From Verrucomicrobiia bacterium (GTDB lineage: Bacteria > Verrucomicrobiota > Verrucomicrobiia > Limisphaerales > UBA1100): 37,722 nucleotides of DNA. The stretch covers positions 1 to 37,722 of the forward strand of contig JAAZZB010000018.1 of NCBI GenBank assembly GCA_014239365.1. The letters run 5' to 3'. Under the pieces are notes generated by a model. The model worked only from the letters and a program-made list of their open reading frames with translations, made no database searches and was not told the origin of the DNA. Each line of letters opens with the position of its first letter. Position 1 is the stretch's first letter. The position numbers and the translations under genes were made by a program. Below are positions 26,355 through 35,149 of this stretch, piece by piece.

Positions 26355-28814
26355 TTATTGCCCGGCAGGCTCTTTGATGAGGTGCAAACGCCCCGCCACG
26401 AACGGCCCGTGCGACGTGACTTTGCCGGTGGGCCACGTGACAATCACCTTTTCCACCCGCTTGACTGCGCCCAAGCCGAAGTGGAGGGCCATAGGATTTT
26501 GGGAGAGGAAGCCCTTGCCGCTCACGACTTGGTCGAAGCGTTTTTGATCGCCAAAGCGCACCTCCACGCGGGCATCGATAGCGTTGCGGTTGCTGCGAGT
26601 GCCTTCGAGCTTGAAACGAATCCATTGGTGTTTGGCGGACTGCAAATTTTCAAACACTCTTGCCGGGCCTTGGTAATTACTGATGATGACATCGAGATCT
26701 CCGTCGCCATCCAAATCCACCCAAGCGGCTCCGCGTGAGTTGCCCGTGAACGCCAGTTCGCAATGCGGCGACACGTCATAAAAATAGCCTTTGCGCGAAA
26801 GAAAAAAAACGTTGCGTTGATTGCCGTGCTTTTCCATTAGCTCGTGGGTGGTGTTGTCGTCAGAATTATTTGTCTCGGTTCCGTTGAGGACGAGCATATC
26901 CAAATGTCCGTCATTTTGATAATCGGCCACGCTGGCGCCCCAAGCCCAGCCGAGCGGTGCGGGTTCAATATAAATCCCATGCACATCTTCGAAAGCGCCG
27001 GCAGGGGTGCGTCGCAGCAGCTTGTTTGAAACCAAGGTGCGAAGATTATTGGCGCGATCGAATTTCACCGTAGTCTCCGCAGTGGGTTTCACGTAGCGCA
27101 CGCGGTGGGTCAGCTTGGAGATTTGTGAAATGTACACTGCAAGCTGTCCGGAATGATCGAGATCCAGCAGCGAGAAATTCATCGCATCGTGCACTGTATC
27201 CAGGTGCAGCGTGCGCGTTTCCTCCACAAATTTTTTCCCTTCGTGATTTCGATAGGCCATCGTTTGGCCGAAGTCATTGAGCGACATTAGATCCGGCCAG
27301 CCGTCCTGATCGAAATCCCACGCGCCAACGCAGTGGGTCCAGCCCTTGTCGTTCACGCCCATTTTGGCGGCGACCTCTTCGAACACGTGGCGACCGTCGA
27401 CCACGCGATGATGGTACAGTTGATTGGGCGGTGCAGAATAATTGCGGCGCTGCAGGTTTGGCTTTAGCCCCGTGGGCCAGAGGCCGAAGTTGGCCACGTA
27501 CACATCGAGCAAGCCATCGCGGTCGTAATCGAACCACACCGCTTCGTGCGTCACATTCCGCCCGCCGCCGAGGCCGGTTTCTTCTGTTACATCCACCAGC
27601 CGCCCAGCGCCGTCATTGCGGTATAAATGATTGGCGGCACGGACGTGGGTGACAAATAAATCGAGGTCACCGTCGTTGTCGTAATCCACAAAATATCCGG
27701 CACGCGTTTCGCTGTCGTGATTGAGATTCGCCGTGGCGGGAGCTTTTACCAGCTTGCCTCCGGGCGCGCCTTTCCAAAGTTCGCCGCCTTTGTTTCCCGC
27801 AAAATAAAAATCCATTAATCCATCTGAATTAAAATCGCCCGCGCTTACTCCGCCTCCGGCGACGCCGGTGTTGGTTTTATGCTGGATCCGAAGTTGATGT
27901 AGTTTTGGATCGGTGACGTGCACAAAATCCAATCCGGTTTGTGCGGTAATATCCTTGAACATCGGGCGGGTAATTCCATCGAGCACGGTTTGCCGAGTGA
28001 GTGCTGAATACAAAACTTCGGGCCGTTCCCGAACCTTCTCCGCGTGGTCGGGCGCCAAACGATATACCTTGGCAATAGTGGCCCGCATTGCCCGATCATC
28101 CGTCACGGTTTTGAGGTCTTCACCGGCCAGCGATTCCCCGGCCCATTCCATCATCGCCACGGCCAGCACGGAGAGAAACTCGCTGAGCTCCTCGGCGGCG
28201 TACGTGTCCAAATCGCGCATCTCCGTGAGGTCCCCCAGCGCACCTTGTTTGATGGCTTGGCCGATCCAGTTCCAATGCCAGCCGGTATCGCGAAAATAAT
28301 CCTGACGGTACTCGGACACCACGCGGCGTAGTTCGGGATGGTATGGGAAAAGCACCACGTGCCCCTCGGGCAAAAGGTGCTGCGGCCAATTCCGGTGAAT
28401 CACCGCCGCCATCGCGGAGTGGGTCACCAGCCGCGAGTCGCCCGATTGTTGCTGGGCTTCCCGCCACAGATCGGGGATCAACTGATCCACCATCAGCCCG
28501 CTCAACGCACTGAACGCCGTGCCGGTAAATTGCCGGTTCTCGCTCCACTCGGTAAACTGCTTGAATTGGTCGGTGGGAGTGATGGCTTGATTGTAGGCCT
28601 CAATCGACTTGAGTTTTTTCCCCACCAACCATTGCGTACGCGCCAAGGGCAAGGCGGTGGCGGGTTGGGCGGCGGCGGGTGCAGGATCGGGATTGGCGGC
28701 GGCGGGTTGTTTTGTGCGCCAGAAAAATCCGCCTCCCAACAACAGAACCACGATGAGTCCGGTGACCCCCCAATCGCTGGAATCAACGGAGCCTGTTTTT
28801 GAAGAGGTCGTCAT
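26355..28814 (-). CDS. FG-GAP/VCBS repeat protein with ASPIC/UnbV C-terminus (paralogue 1)
   Basis: 819 residues. One N-terminal membrane helix (LIVVLLLGGGFFW) anchors the protein; the rest should be periplasmic or extracellular. Residues about 60-270 form an unrecognised helical domain shared with the paralogue at 29640. FG-GAP beta-propeller repeats with Ca2+-binding-type loops follow (DFNSDGLMDFYFAGN, DYDNDGDLDLFVTH, DYDRDGLLDVYVAN, DLDGDGDLDVIISN). The end is an ASPIC/UnbV domain (VRFGDQKRFDQVVSGKGFLS, FGLGAVKRVEKVIVTWP). Such proteins are thought to bind ligands or surfaces; no enzymatic role is known. A GAGGA ribosome site overlaps the stop of the upstream gene, suggesting translational coupling with it. 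Confidence 0.88.
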   Translation of the reverse strand: MTTSSKTGSVDSSDWGVTGLIVVLLLGGGFFWRTKQPAAANPDPAPAAAQPATALPLARTQWLVGKKLKSIEAYNQAITPTDQFKQFTEWSENRQFTGTAFSALSGLMVDQLIPDLWREAQQQSGDSRLVTHSAMAAVIHRNWPQHLLPEGHVVLFPYHPELRRVVSEYRQDYFRDTGWHWNWIGQAIKQGALGDLTEMRDLDTYAAEELSEFLSVLAVAMMEWAGESLAGEDLKTVTDDRAMRATIAKVYRLAPDHAEKVRERPEVLYSALTRQTVLDGITRPMFKDITAQTGLDFVHVTDPKLHQLRIQHKTNTGVAGGGVSAGDFNSDGLMDFYFAGNKGGELWKGAPGGKLVKAPATANLNHDSETRAGYFVDYDNDGDLDLFVTHVRAANHLYRNDGAGRLVDVTEETGLGGGRNVTHEAVWFDYDRDGLLDVYVANFGLWPTGLKPNLQRRNYSAPPNQLYHHRVVDGRHVFEEVAAKMGVNDKGWTHCVGAWDFDQDGWPDLMSLNDFGQTMAYRNHEGKKFVEETRTLHLDTVHDAMNFSLLDLDHSGQLAVYISQISKLTHRVRYVKPTAETTVKFDRANNLRTLVSNKLLRRTPAGAFEDVHGIYIEPAPLGWAWGASVADYQNDGHLDMLVLNGTETNNSDDNTTHELMEKHGNQRNVFFLSRKGYFYDVSPHCELAFTGNSRGAAWVDLDGDGDLDVIISNYQGPARVFENLQSAKHQWIRFKLEGTRSNRNAIDARVEVRFGDQKRFDQVVSGKGFLSQNPMALHFGLGAVKRVEKVIVTWPTGKVTSHGPFVAGRLHLIKEPAGQ

Positions 28815-28820
28815 TGATCC

Positions 28821-29564
28821 TCAGTCATTGTTTCCGGAGCGATCCTGAAACGCAGCGGCAATGGCCTCGGCATCGATGCGACTGAGCTTGCGATCCAGCG
28901 CGTGGTCGCGGGCGTTTTGCAGCATCGCCAAATCAAACGCACGAAAGAAGCGGTACAAAACCTGCAACGCCGATTCATCAAACTGCGCGGCCAAACTCCA
29001 GCCGCCTTGGGCATCCAATTGGCTATGGGACCACGCCTGCAATAATCGCCACGGCTCGATGGTATCCGAATAATCCTTGAGCGCTTCCTCGCCCACCAGC
29101 GTGGGCGTGAGGCCGCCGATTTGGAAGCGCGTGCCCTCGGCGGCATCCACCTTGGGGAAGCGTTGATCGAGCACCGCCTGCACGGCATCCGCCGGGATGA
29201 GTCCCGCGTCGCCGGCTTTGCCCGCTGCGGCATCATACAACGATTGGATCAACTCCATATGCTGCCGGATACGTTCGGCCTTGGCATCTTCGCTGATCTC
29301 GCAGTGGGTAATAAACATCTGCAATTTATTAAACGAACTCCAACAGCGCACATCTTTGTTGTCTTCCTGCGTGCTCACGCGGGCATCGAGATAGGCGAGC
29401 ATTTGAAAAGTCGGCGCGGGCGGCTCAGTCTTCGGCGCCTGATTTTCCGGCCCGCTGCGGGCAATGAGCACCGCCACCACGGCCGCGCCCGCCAACACAA
29501 CCGCCTGCAACAGACGGGGACGGCGCGGTGAAGTTATGGAAGAAGTTGAGCTTTCAGCAGTCAT
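28821..29564 (-). CDS. Single-pass membrane protein of unknown function
   Basis: 247 residues from ATG 29564, chosen because the upstream ATG at 29588 falls in the conserved promoter-proximal block. A membrane helix (LLQAVVLAGAAVVAVLIARS) is followed by a soluble, mainly helical domain with no recognised family; LLQAWSHSQLDAQGGW and ALQVLYRFFRAFDLAML are its most hydrophobic parts. It is co-transcribed with, and 6 bp upstream of, the FG-GAP paralogue 1 gene. Its promoter is nearly the same as that of FG-GAP paralogue 2. It may be an accessory partner of the FG-GAP proteins, which is inference from position. Confidence 0.75.
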   Translation of the reverse strand: MTAESSTSSITSPRRPRLLQAVVLAGAAVVAVLIARSGPENQAPKTEPPAPTFQMLAYLDARVSTQEDNKDVRCWSSFNKLQMFITHCEISEDAKAERIRQHMELIQSLYDAAAGKAGDAGLIPADAVQAVLDQRFPKVDAAEGTRFQIGGLTPTLVGEEALKDYSDTIEPWRLLQAWSHSQLDAQGGWSLAAQFDESALQVLYRFFRAFDLAMLQNARDHALDRKLSRIDAEAIAAAFQDRSGNND

Positions 29565-29588
29565 AATAGGAGGGCGGTTTCGGCCCAA

Positions 29589-29618
29589 AGGCTACCAACA
29601 CATTGCCCTGCCGGACAA
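29589..29618 (-). promoter_or_regulatory. Promoter-like TTGTCC-N18-TAGCCT shared with the FG-GAP paralogue 2 gene
   Basis: On the minus strand TTGTCC (29618-29613) and TAGCCT (29594-29589) lie 18 bp apart, 24 bp before ATG 29564. The same hexamers, spacing and flanking CTTTGGCC occur at 32155-32184, although the spacer sequence differs. Conservation of only the boxes and an edge element argues for a functional promoter. Confidence 0.6.
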
Positions 29619-29639
29619 GGCCAAAGGCCCGCCAAAAGG

Positions 29640-32132
29640 CTATTGCCCGGCGGGTTCCCTGACGCGATAAAGTTGGTTAGCGGCGAAAGGGCCGTGCTCG
29701 GTCACCTTGCCGTTGGGCCAAGTGATGATCATCTTGTCCACCCGCGTGGCGGAACCCAATCCGTAATGCAGGGCCATCGGGTTTTGCGAAAGAAATCCCT
29801 TGGCGCTGACCACCGGGTCGAAGCGTTTTTGGTCGCCTTTTTGATTTCTAAAATGCACCTCCACGCGCGCCCCGATGGCGTCGCGATTGCCGCGCGTGCC
29901 CTCGAGTTGAAAGCGAATCCAATGATGCCCGGCGTCCTGCCGGTTTTCGAACACGCGGACCGCCCCTTTGTAATCGCTGATGGCCACGTCGAGATCGCCA
30001 TCCAAATCGAAATCAAACCAAGCCGAGCCGCGCGAGTTGCCCTCATACGCCAGTGCGCACCGGGGCGACACATCATAGAAATAATTATCCTCGGAAATGA
30101 AACACACATTTCGTTGCCACGCGTGGCGCGTAAGAAATTCACTCTCCTTCCGGACCGGCGCGCCGGATGAATTACCCTCGGTGCCATTGAGCACCAGCAA
30201 ATCCAAATCGCCATCATTTTCAAAATCAAACATACTCGCGTCCCACGCCCAGCCGAGTTTGGCCGGTTCGATGTGGATGTCGTGCACATCCTCAAACACC
30301 CCGGAAGGCAACCGCCGAAAAAGCTTGTTCAAAACCAACGCGCGCAAATTATCCAAATGCGCAAACTTCACCTGCGTGCCTTGCACGGGCTTTGGATAAC
30401 GCACGCGATGCGTGAGCTTGGAAATCTCAGTAACGTACAACGCCGGATGGCCGGTGTGCTCCAAGTCCAACAGTTGAAAATTCATTGCGTTGTACAACAC
30501 ATCCAAGTGCAGCGTGCGGGTTTCTTCCACGAATCTTTTCCCGCCGTCGTTGCGATAGGCGATGGACTGGCCGAAGTCATTGAGCGAAATCAAATCCGGC
30601 CAGCCATCCTGATCGAAATCCCACGCGCCCACGCAGTGCGACCAACCGCGATCGGTGACGCCCATGGGTTTGCCCACTTCTTCAAACACGTGTTTGCCCT
30701 CCACCACGCGATGATGAAAAAGCTGATTGGGCGGGGCCGACCGATTGCGAATGCCAAGAGACGGCGAATCACCCTTGGGCCACATTCCGAAATTAGCCAC
30801 ATAAAGATCGAGCAAACCGTCGCGGTCATAATCAAACCAAACCGCTCCGTGCGTCACCAATTCGCCGCCGCCCACGCCGGTTTCCTCGGTGACATCAGTG
30901 AACTTGCCCGATCCATCGTTTCGATAAAGCCGGTTCGAAGCCAGCACCACTGAGAGGAACAAATCCAAATCGCCGTCATTATCGTAGTCCGCAAAATATC
31001 CCGCGCGCGTTTCGCCCTCAACGGATATTCCGGCAGCTTCAGTCACATTTTCAAAACGCCGGCCATTCACATTGCGGCAAAGTGCGCCTCCTTTATTTCC
31101 GGCAAAATACAAATCGGCGAAGCCATCCCCGTCAAAATCCGCCGCACTCACCCCGCCGCCGGCGATGCCCGTGGGCAGCACCAACTTCGTCCGGCTTTCA
31201 TCGAGGCGCGGATCGGTCGAATGAACAAATTGAATGCCCAACCGTTGCGTCGCTTCCTGAAACATCGGCTGCGGCAAACCGGCGAGCACCTGTTCGCGGG
31301 TGAGTTGCGAATAGAGTGCAACCAAAGGTTTGGGGCGCGACACATATTCCGCGGCTGCCGTGTGCATATTCGCCAAGGTGCGGTTCATCACCGTGGCGTT
31401 GATGGCGGATCGCTTGGGGATGGGCGAACGGTGCAGTCGCGCTGAATACTCGAGAATGCCCACCGCCAGTACGGAAAGAAATTCACTCAATTCCTCCGCA
31501 GCATAAATATCCAAATCACCCACCTTGCTCAAGTCACCGGCTGCGCCCTGTTCAATGGCCTGGCCAATCCAGCGCCAGTGCCAGCCGGTGTCCCGAAAAT
31601 AATCCTGCCGCCGTTCCGAAGCCACCAAACGCAGGCGCGGGTGGAACGGAAACAACACAACGTGCCCATTGGGCAGCAACTGCTGCGGCCAACGCCGATG
31701 AATCACCCGGGCCATCGCCGCGTGCGTTACACGCCCGGAGCCGCCGGTTTCCTCCTGCGCCGCGCGCCACAGCTCGGGCACTATCCGATCCATCATCAGG
31801 CGAGAGAGCGTTTCGAATGCGCCGGGTTCCACCACGCGTTCGCCCGCCCAATACGCAAACTCCTTCAAATAATCCGGCTGGGCAATGGGATCATTATACG
31901 CCTCCAACGAACCCAGTTTTTGTTTCACCAACAGCTGCGTGCGCGCCAGCGGCGAGGTGTCCGGCGGCGCGGGCCATTTTGGGGATGCTTGGGGCGACGG
32001 ATTTGCAGGCAACCGCTGCGCTTGTTGGCCGCGCCAAACCCACGCGCCGCCCACGAGCAAAATGGAAATCAGACCGGTGACCAGCCAATCGCGCGTGGGA
32101 AAAGTTGGGGCTTCGGATTTCATCTGGGTCAT
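29640..32132 (-). CDS. FG-GAP/VCBS repeat protein with ASPIC/UnbV C-terminus (paralogue 2)
   Basis: 830 residues from ATG 32132 (MTQMKSEAP); the longer open frame upstream runs through the promoter and is rejected. The layout equals paralogue 1: a membrane helix (WLVTGLISILLVGGAW), the shared helical domain (LARTQLLVKQKLGSLEAYND, then DYFRDTGWHW and AEELSEFLSVLAV), FG-GAP repeats (DFDGDGFADLYFAGN, DYDNDGDLDLFLSV, DYDRDGLLDLYVAN) and an ASPIC/UnbV domain ending REPAGQ. The two are clearly products of a local duplication. It is the first gene of the minus-strand block; the next gene begins 75 bp downstream under its own promoter. Likely a membrane-anchored surface or periplasmic binding protein. 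Confidence 0.88.
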   Translation of the reverse strand: MTQMKSEAPTFPTRDWLVTGLISILLVGGAWVWRGQQAQRLPANPSPQASPKWPAPPDTSPLARTQLLVKQKLGSLEAYNDPIAQPDYLKEFAYWAGERVVEPGAFETLSRLMMDRIVPELWRAAQEETGGSGRVTHAAMARVIHRRWPQQLLPNGHVVLFPFHPRLRLVASERRQDYFRDTGWHWRWIGQAIEQGAAGDLSKVGDLDIYAAEELSEFLSVLAVGILEYSARLHRSPIPKRSAINATVMNRTLANMHTAAAEYVSRPKPLVALYSQLTREQVLAGLPQPMFQEATQRLGIQFVHSTDPRLDESRTKLVLPTGIAGGGVSAADFDGDGFADLYFAGNKGGALCRNVNGRRFENVTEAAGISVEGETRAGYFADYDNDGDLDLFLSVVLASNRLYRNDGSGKFTDVTEETGVGGGELVTHGAVWFDYDRDGLLDLYVANFGMWPKGDSPSLGIRNRSAPPNQLFHHRVVEGKHVFEEVGKPMGVTDRGWSHCVGAWDFDQDGWPDLISLNDFGQSIAYRNDGGKRFVEETRTLHLDVLYNAMNFQLLDLEHTGHPALYVTEISKLTHRVRYPKPVQGTQVKFAHLDNLRALVLNKLFRRLPSGVFEDVHDIHIEPAKLGWAWDASMFDFENDGDLDLLVLNGTEGNSSGAPVRKESEFLTRHAWQRNVCFISEDNYFYDVSPRCALAYEGNSRGSAWFDFDLDGDLDVAISDYKGAVRVFENRQDAGHHWIRFQLEGTRGNRDAIGARVEVHFRNQKGDQKRFDPVVSAKGFLSQNPMALHYGLGSATRVDKMIITWPNGKVTEHGPFAANQLYRVREPAGQ

Positions 32133-32154
32133 TAAATCAAGGAGGGCCGGGGAC

Positions 32155-32184
32155 AGGCTACCGAGAGATTCCCCAATTGGACAA
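32155..32184 (-). promoter_or_regulatory. Promoter-like TTGTCC-N18-TAGCCT of FG-GAP paralogue 2
   Basis: TTGTCC (32184-32179) and TAGCCT (32160-32155) on the minus strand, 22 bp before ATG 32132. It is the twin of the element at 29589-29618. A GCCCTCC segment lies in both leaders between the -10 box and the start codon. Confidence 0.6.
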
Positions 32185-32249
32185 GGCCAAAGCCCGGCGC
32201 GCGCGTAAGTGTTTGGGGAGCGAGGGGGGTTTGCATTCAACCAAAAAAG

Positions 32250-32273
32250 AAGGGCGCCCCGTGGGGCGCCCTT
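32250..32273 (-). terminator. Rho-independent terminator of pseudopilin gene A
   Basis: Perfect 11-bp stem (AAGGGCGCCCC with GGGGCGCCCTT) and a 2-nt loop. On the minus strand it is followed by a T-rich tract (CTTTTTTGG), 24 bp after the stop at 32297. Confidence 0.88.
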
Positions 32274-32296
32274 GTGATTGGGTGTGTCAAACTCGC

Positions 32297-33049
32297 TTAG
32301 CGAATCACGTTTGTGTGGGACGTACCGAGGGGAGAAGTTCCGCCCACGGAGCTGCGGTGACCCTTCACAACTTTGCCGCTGGCGCCGAGGTCGGCGTCGG
32401 TGGATTGCTTGGCGCTGCCATCGGCGAGCACGAGCTGTCCCTGCGACTTGTTGAGGCCGGTCATGCGGTTTGCACCAGCAGCTTCATCAGCACCTTGCCA
32501 GAAGGCCGGATCCTTGTTCCATGAGTCTGGATCGGCAGTGCTTGCGCCAATGGAGCCGCCATTCAGGTTACGTGTCAGCGCGATCACCGTGGCCGAACGG
32601 CCGTGGTCACCACCTTGACAGAAGATGTAGCTAACTCCGCCTGAGATGGCGTTGTCACCTTTGGTGTTGATGCCGGACCAAGCGCCTTGCAGCAATTCGT
32701 TGGCCGCGGTGCGCTCTGCATCGCAAGGGGAGACGAGGATTTTCGCCGTCTGCACTTCGCTCTTCATCGCCGTGAGGCCGAAGATGCCACCTGCACCGGC
32801 GGTCGTGTTTGTGCCGAAATGGTTGCCGCTTTGGCTAGGAAGCAAGTTCCAAGCGGTGCGTCCACCATTGTCTTGACTAAAGCCGAGGCTGGCTTTGCCG
32901 ATGCTGCTGAGGTTGTTAACGCATTTGATGCGAGCAGCTTTCGCTTTGGCGCGGGCCAAGGCGGGAAGCAACATGCTCGCCAGAATGCCGATGATCGCGA
33001 TCACGACCAACAATTCGATAAGGGTGAAGCCTTTTTGGTTTTTCTTCAT
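32297..33049 (-). CDS. Pseudopilin-like protein A (prepilin N-terminus)
   Basis: 250 residues. The N-terminus [16 protein letters not shown] is a perfect prepilin peptidase site: cleavage after Gly, N-methylated Phe and Glu at +5. A hydrophobic helix and the [14 protein letters not shown] segment typical of verrucomicrobial pseudopilins follow. The C-terminal domain ends with [17 protein letters not shown], the common DGS motif of these proteins. ATG 33049 is preferred over ATG 33064 because GGAGAG lies 8 nt before it. Such proteins build type II secretion or type IV pilus-like fibres in the envelope, but many verrucomicrobial copies are orphans, as here with no assembly genes nearby. It has its own terminator. 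Confidence 0.88.
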   Translation of the reverse strand: MKKNQKGFTLIELLVVIAIIGILASMLLPALARAKAKAARIKCVNNLSSIGKASLGFSQDNGGRTAWNLLPSQSGNHFGTNTTAGAGGIFGLTAMKSEVQTAKILVSPCDAERTAANELLQGAWSGINTKGDNAISGGVSYIFCQGGDHGRSATVIALTRNLNGGSIGASTADPDSWNKDPAFWQGADEAAGANRMTGLNKSQGQLVLADGSAKQSTDADLGASGKVVKGHRSSVGGTSPLGTSHTNVIR

Positions 33050-33227
33050 TTTAGTTCTCTCCATTTCTGGGTTGGGTTGTGTGCGCCTTTAGCTCGGAAC
33101 CACTCGGCCCGTTCCCGCCAGCGCGGATTAATTATCTGAGAACCTTTTAGCACATCACATGCCAACCTCATAATTGTTGTTTCATCCCACAAAAACGGAC
33201 TTTTTCCACTTCGACCCGTGAGGTTGC

Positions 33228-33262
33228 GTGTGGATTCCACGCATCCGACGTGATTATCACGC
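33228..33262. promoter_or_regulatory. Two adjacent palindromic motifs upstream of pseudopilin gene A
   Basis: GTGGATTCCAC (33230-33240; part of GTGTGGATTCCACGCATC) and CGTGATTATCACG (33249-33261) lie 20 bp apart centre to centre, about 180-210 bp before the start of pseudopilin A. The first closely resembles a site at 37567-37584 upstream of pseudopilin D. Possible operators; no regulator is known. The rest of 33050-33366 shows nothing else that can be named. Confidence 0.4.
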
Positions 33263-33366
33263 CCACCGGATTTGAGGCGTCCACTCATTTTTCCCTCAAT
33301 ATAACTCATTGGGCCATCACGGCGAGATTTCCAATAACCCTTTAGCTTGATCGCTTGAGGCACAAA

Positions 33367-33393
33367 AAACGCCCTCCGTTTTGGAGGGCGTTT
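33367..33393 (-). terminator. Rho-independent terminator of pseudopilin gene B
   Basis: Perfect 11-bp stem (AAACGCCCTCC with GGAGGGCGTTT) and a 5-nt loop. On the minus strand it runs into TTTTTTG, 23 bp after the stop at 33417. Confidence 0.88.
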
Positions 33394-33416
33394 GGAGTTC
33401 CATTTGGAAATCTGGG

Positions 33417-34388
33417 TTATTTGTTCACGATGAATGGCCGGCCAACGCGGAAGTGGGGCGTGCCATTGCCGCCGGATTGGTCACCGTGGGTGGTCAGCTT
33501 CGCTTTCAAAGTGCCGTCATTCAAGGCTTCGGCGCTGCCATCGGATGAGCCCGCATTGCCTTCACCCCGGTCGAGGCCTTGCATTACGTTATCATTCACT
33601 TTAACGGTTTTGCCGCTTGCCAAGTTGTAGGTGCTCACATCATCGCCGGCTGCGTTCTTGTATTTATTATCCGGCCCCACCCATTGGGCGTTGCCCGGAT
33701 TGAGCGTGCGCATAATTGCTTCGTCACCCCAATTATGGGTTTTCCAGCCATAATCTTCATTCTGCGTCGCGTTGCCGCCCACGACATTGCGTGTGATGGT
33801 GAGCTGACACGCACTGCGCTGGTCATCGCCGCCGTGGCATACGCCGTAGCTCAGGGCGTGTTCGTGAATGTAGTAGCGGTTATTGTACCAATGAGTAGCG
33901 CCCATTCCTGTGTATTTCCCGTTTGCGATGTCATTTTTGTTGGCTTGTTTTGAGCTGGGATCGCTAGGGCTGGAGAGCAGCTTGGAGTTGGTGAGGGAGG
34001 AATTCAGGTCAGGCGAAAGAAACACAAACCGTGGATCCAGCGGGTAATGGGATAGATCAGTGATGCCGGCTTGGCCGTACACCACACCATTGGCATCGAG
34101 CTGGCCATACATGCCACTCATCCAGTGGCCGGTGGCGCCGGTGGCGCGCAGGATGCCATCGTAATGGCTGGAGGCATCGTAGCCGGTCATATGCCAGGGC
34201 ATCGAGCCGTGGTCACCGGCGAAGGAAACCAGCGAGATATTCACCTGTTTCAGGTTGTTAACGCAGGCTAAGCGATTGGCTTTCTTCTTGGCCTTGGCCA
34301 AAACGGGCAGCAACATACTGGCCAGAATGCCGATGATGGCAATGACTACCAGAAGTTCAATTAGAGTGAATGCTTTGTTTTTTTTCAT
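33417..34388 (-). CDS. Pseudopilin-like protein B (prepilin N-terminus)
   Basis: 323 residues. [15 protein letters not shown] gives a prepilin site with Ala instead of Gly at -1; type IV prepilin peptidases tolerate Ala at this position. The helix is followed by [19 protein letters not shown]. The C-terminal domain contains [24 protein letters not shown], related to the [10 protein letters not shown]...TRNGVG block of proteins C and D, and a late [12 protein letters not shown] motif. It is therefore a diverged member of the same local family. Its leader contains an imperfect stem (34422-34447). The divergent lipoprotein gene starts 426 bp away. It is probably an envelope-anchored fibre subunit or surface protein; function unknown. 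Confidence 0.88.
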   Translation of the reverse strand: MKKNKAFTLIELLVVIAIIGILASMLLPVLAKAKKKANRLACVNNLKQVNISLVSFAGDHGSMPWHMTGYDASSHYDGILRATGATGHWMSGMYGQLDANGVVYGQAGITDLSHYPLDPRFVFLSPDLNSSLTNSKLLSSPSDPSSKQANKNDIANGKYTGMGATHWYNNRYYIHEHALSYGVCHGGDDQRSACQLTITRNVVGGNATQNEDYGWKTHNWGDEAIMRTLNPGNAQWVGPDNKYKNAAGDDVSTYNLASGKTVKVNDNVMQGLDRGEGNAGSSDGSAEALNDGTLKAKLTTHGDQSGGNGTPHFRVGRPFIVNK

Positions 34389-34813
34389 TTTATGAATTGG
34401 TTCAGTTGTTCAGGGTTGTGTGGACGATCTTCCTTACGGAAACGTCCAGAGGGCTGTTTGCTTGCCAAACCCGCCTGAGTATCCAACCTCCTAAACCATC
34501 TGGCAAGTCTTTCGGGAGAGAATTGCGAAAACAACGTGTCTTTCCCCGCAGGCCGGTTGGTTTGGCTGGTTAACAGGCATTAACCAAACAAAAACCCAAA
34601 TGTCATAAGCAATCGCTATGCCAATGGGGAAACCGCGTAAAACCCCTAAAAAATCGCGAATAGGAAACTTGCTTTTGATGGAGTGCGTGCTTTTCGTTCT
34701 TTTCCGCGCATTTATCACGCAAATGTTTGTTTGCAATGTCACCTAAATGGGCGCACACACTCCCTTGGCGAAGCTGTTCTTCGCCTTTGCTAAACCCTAC
34801 CCAATTAGACACT
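34389..34813. other. 425-bp divergent regulatory region
   Basis: No convincing gene. It holds an imperfect stem in the pseudopilin B leader (34422-34447, GGACG/CGTCC and TTCC/GGAA). It also holds an inverted repeat TGGTTAA (34567-34573) / TTAACCA (34580-34586) and a perfect stem before the lipoprotein gene (34767-34785). Base composition is more AT-rich than the genes. Short open frames here lack family features or Shine-Dalgarno sequences. Confidence 0.5.
34767..34785 (+). promoter_or_regulatory. Perfect hairpin in the leader of lipoprotein gene 1
   Basis: GGCGAAG and CTTCGCC form a 7-bp perfect stem with a 5-nt loop, ending 28 bp before ATG 34814. A different perfect palindrome lies at a similar distance before lipoprotein gene 2. 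Could be an operator or an mRNA stem. Confidence 0.45.
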
Positions 34814-35011
34814 ATGTTAAAAAAATATCTACCCCAATTAGTCGCCATCACTGCTCTTGCCGTTTGTGCCGTGTTCACTTCCGCTTGTAGCGAAGAGGTG
34901 CCGCCCAATGCCAGTGATGATGCCGATGAAGGCAAAGGCGAGTTCCCAATGGGCGAAGAGCCCACGGGTGACGCTCCTGAGGGTGAAAACGAAAGCCCCG
35001 AGGGGAACTAG
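34814..35011 (+). CDS. Small acidic lipoprotein 1
   Basis: 65 residues. The signal sequence (MLKKYLPQLVAITALAVCAV) ends in a lipobox, TSAC, so the mature protein would start at a lipidated Cys with only about 40 residues. The mature part is very acidic and rich in Pro, Gly and Glu (NASDDADEGKGEF, PEGENESPEGN) and probably unstructured. No family is recognised. It converges with the broken pseudopilin gene C and resembles lipoprotein 2 at 36292 in size, charge and position. ATG 34814 is chosen because the upstream in-frame ATGs do not give a signal peptide. Confidence 0.75.
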   Translation: MLKKYLPQLVAITALAVCAVFTSACSEEVPPNASDDADEGKGEFPMGEEPTGDAPEGENESPEGN

Positions 35012-35053
35012 AGGTAACCCATTCAAAGGGTTCTTCAAATTGAGAACGAAAAA

Positions 35054-35079
35054 ACCACCCGGCGCAAACGCCGGGTGGT
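35054..35079 (-). terminator. Rho-independent terminator of pseudopilin gene C
   Basis: Perfect 11-bp stem (ACCACCCGGCG with CGCCGGGTGGT) and a 4-nt loop. On the minus strand a TTTTTTCG tail follows. It lies 70 bp after the stop of gene C and 42 bp after the lipoprotein 1 stop, so it may serve both directions, though the T-run favours gene C. Confidence 0.85.
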
Positions 35080-35149
35080 CTCCAAAAAATCCTGAGTTTC
35101 CGATACTTTCGATACTTTCTGAACGGAATTCAGGCGTTCACTTCAGAGA

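Noticed and set aside
32133-32240. N-terminal extension of the FG-GAP paralogue 2 (36 extra codons)
   Set aside because: It would translate through the promoter-like element shared with 29589-29618, and it lacks similarity to paralogue 1.
33046-33363. 105-codon minus-strand open frame upstream of pseudopilin A
   Set aside because: It runs through the leader and start of gene A in another frame, has no family features, and covers the palindromic motifs; probably chance.
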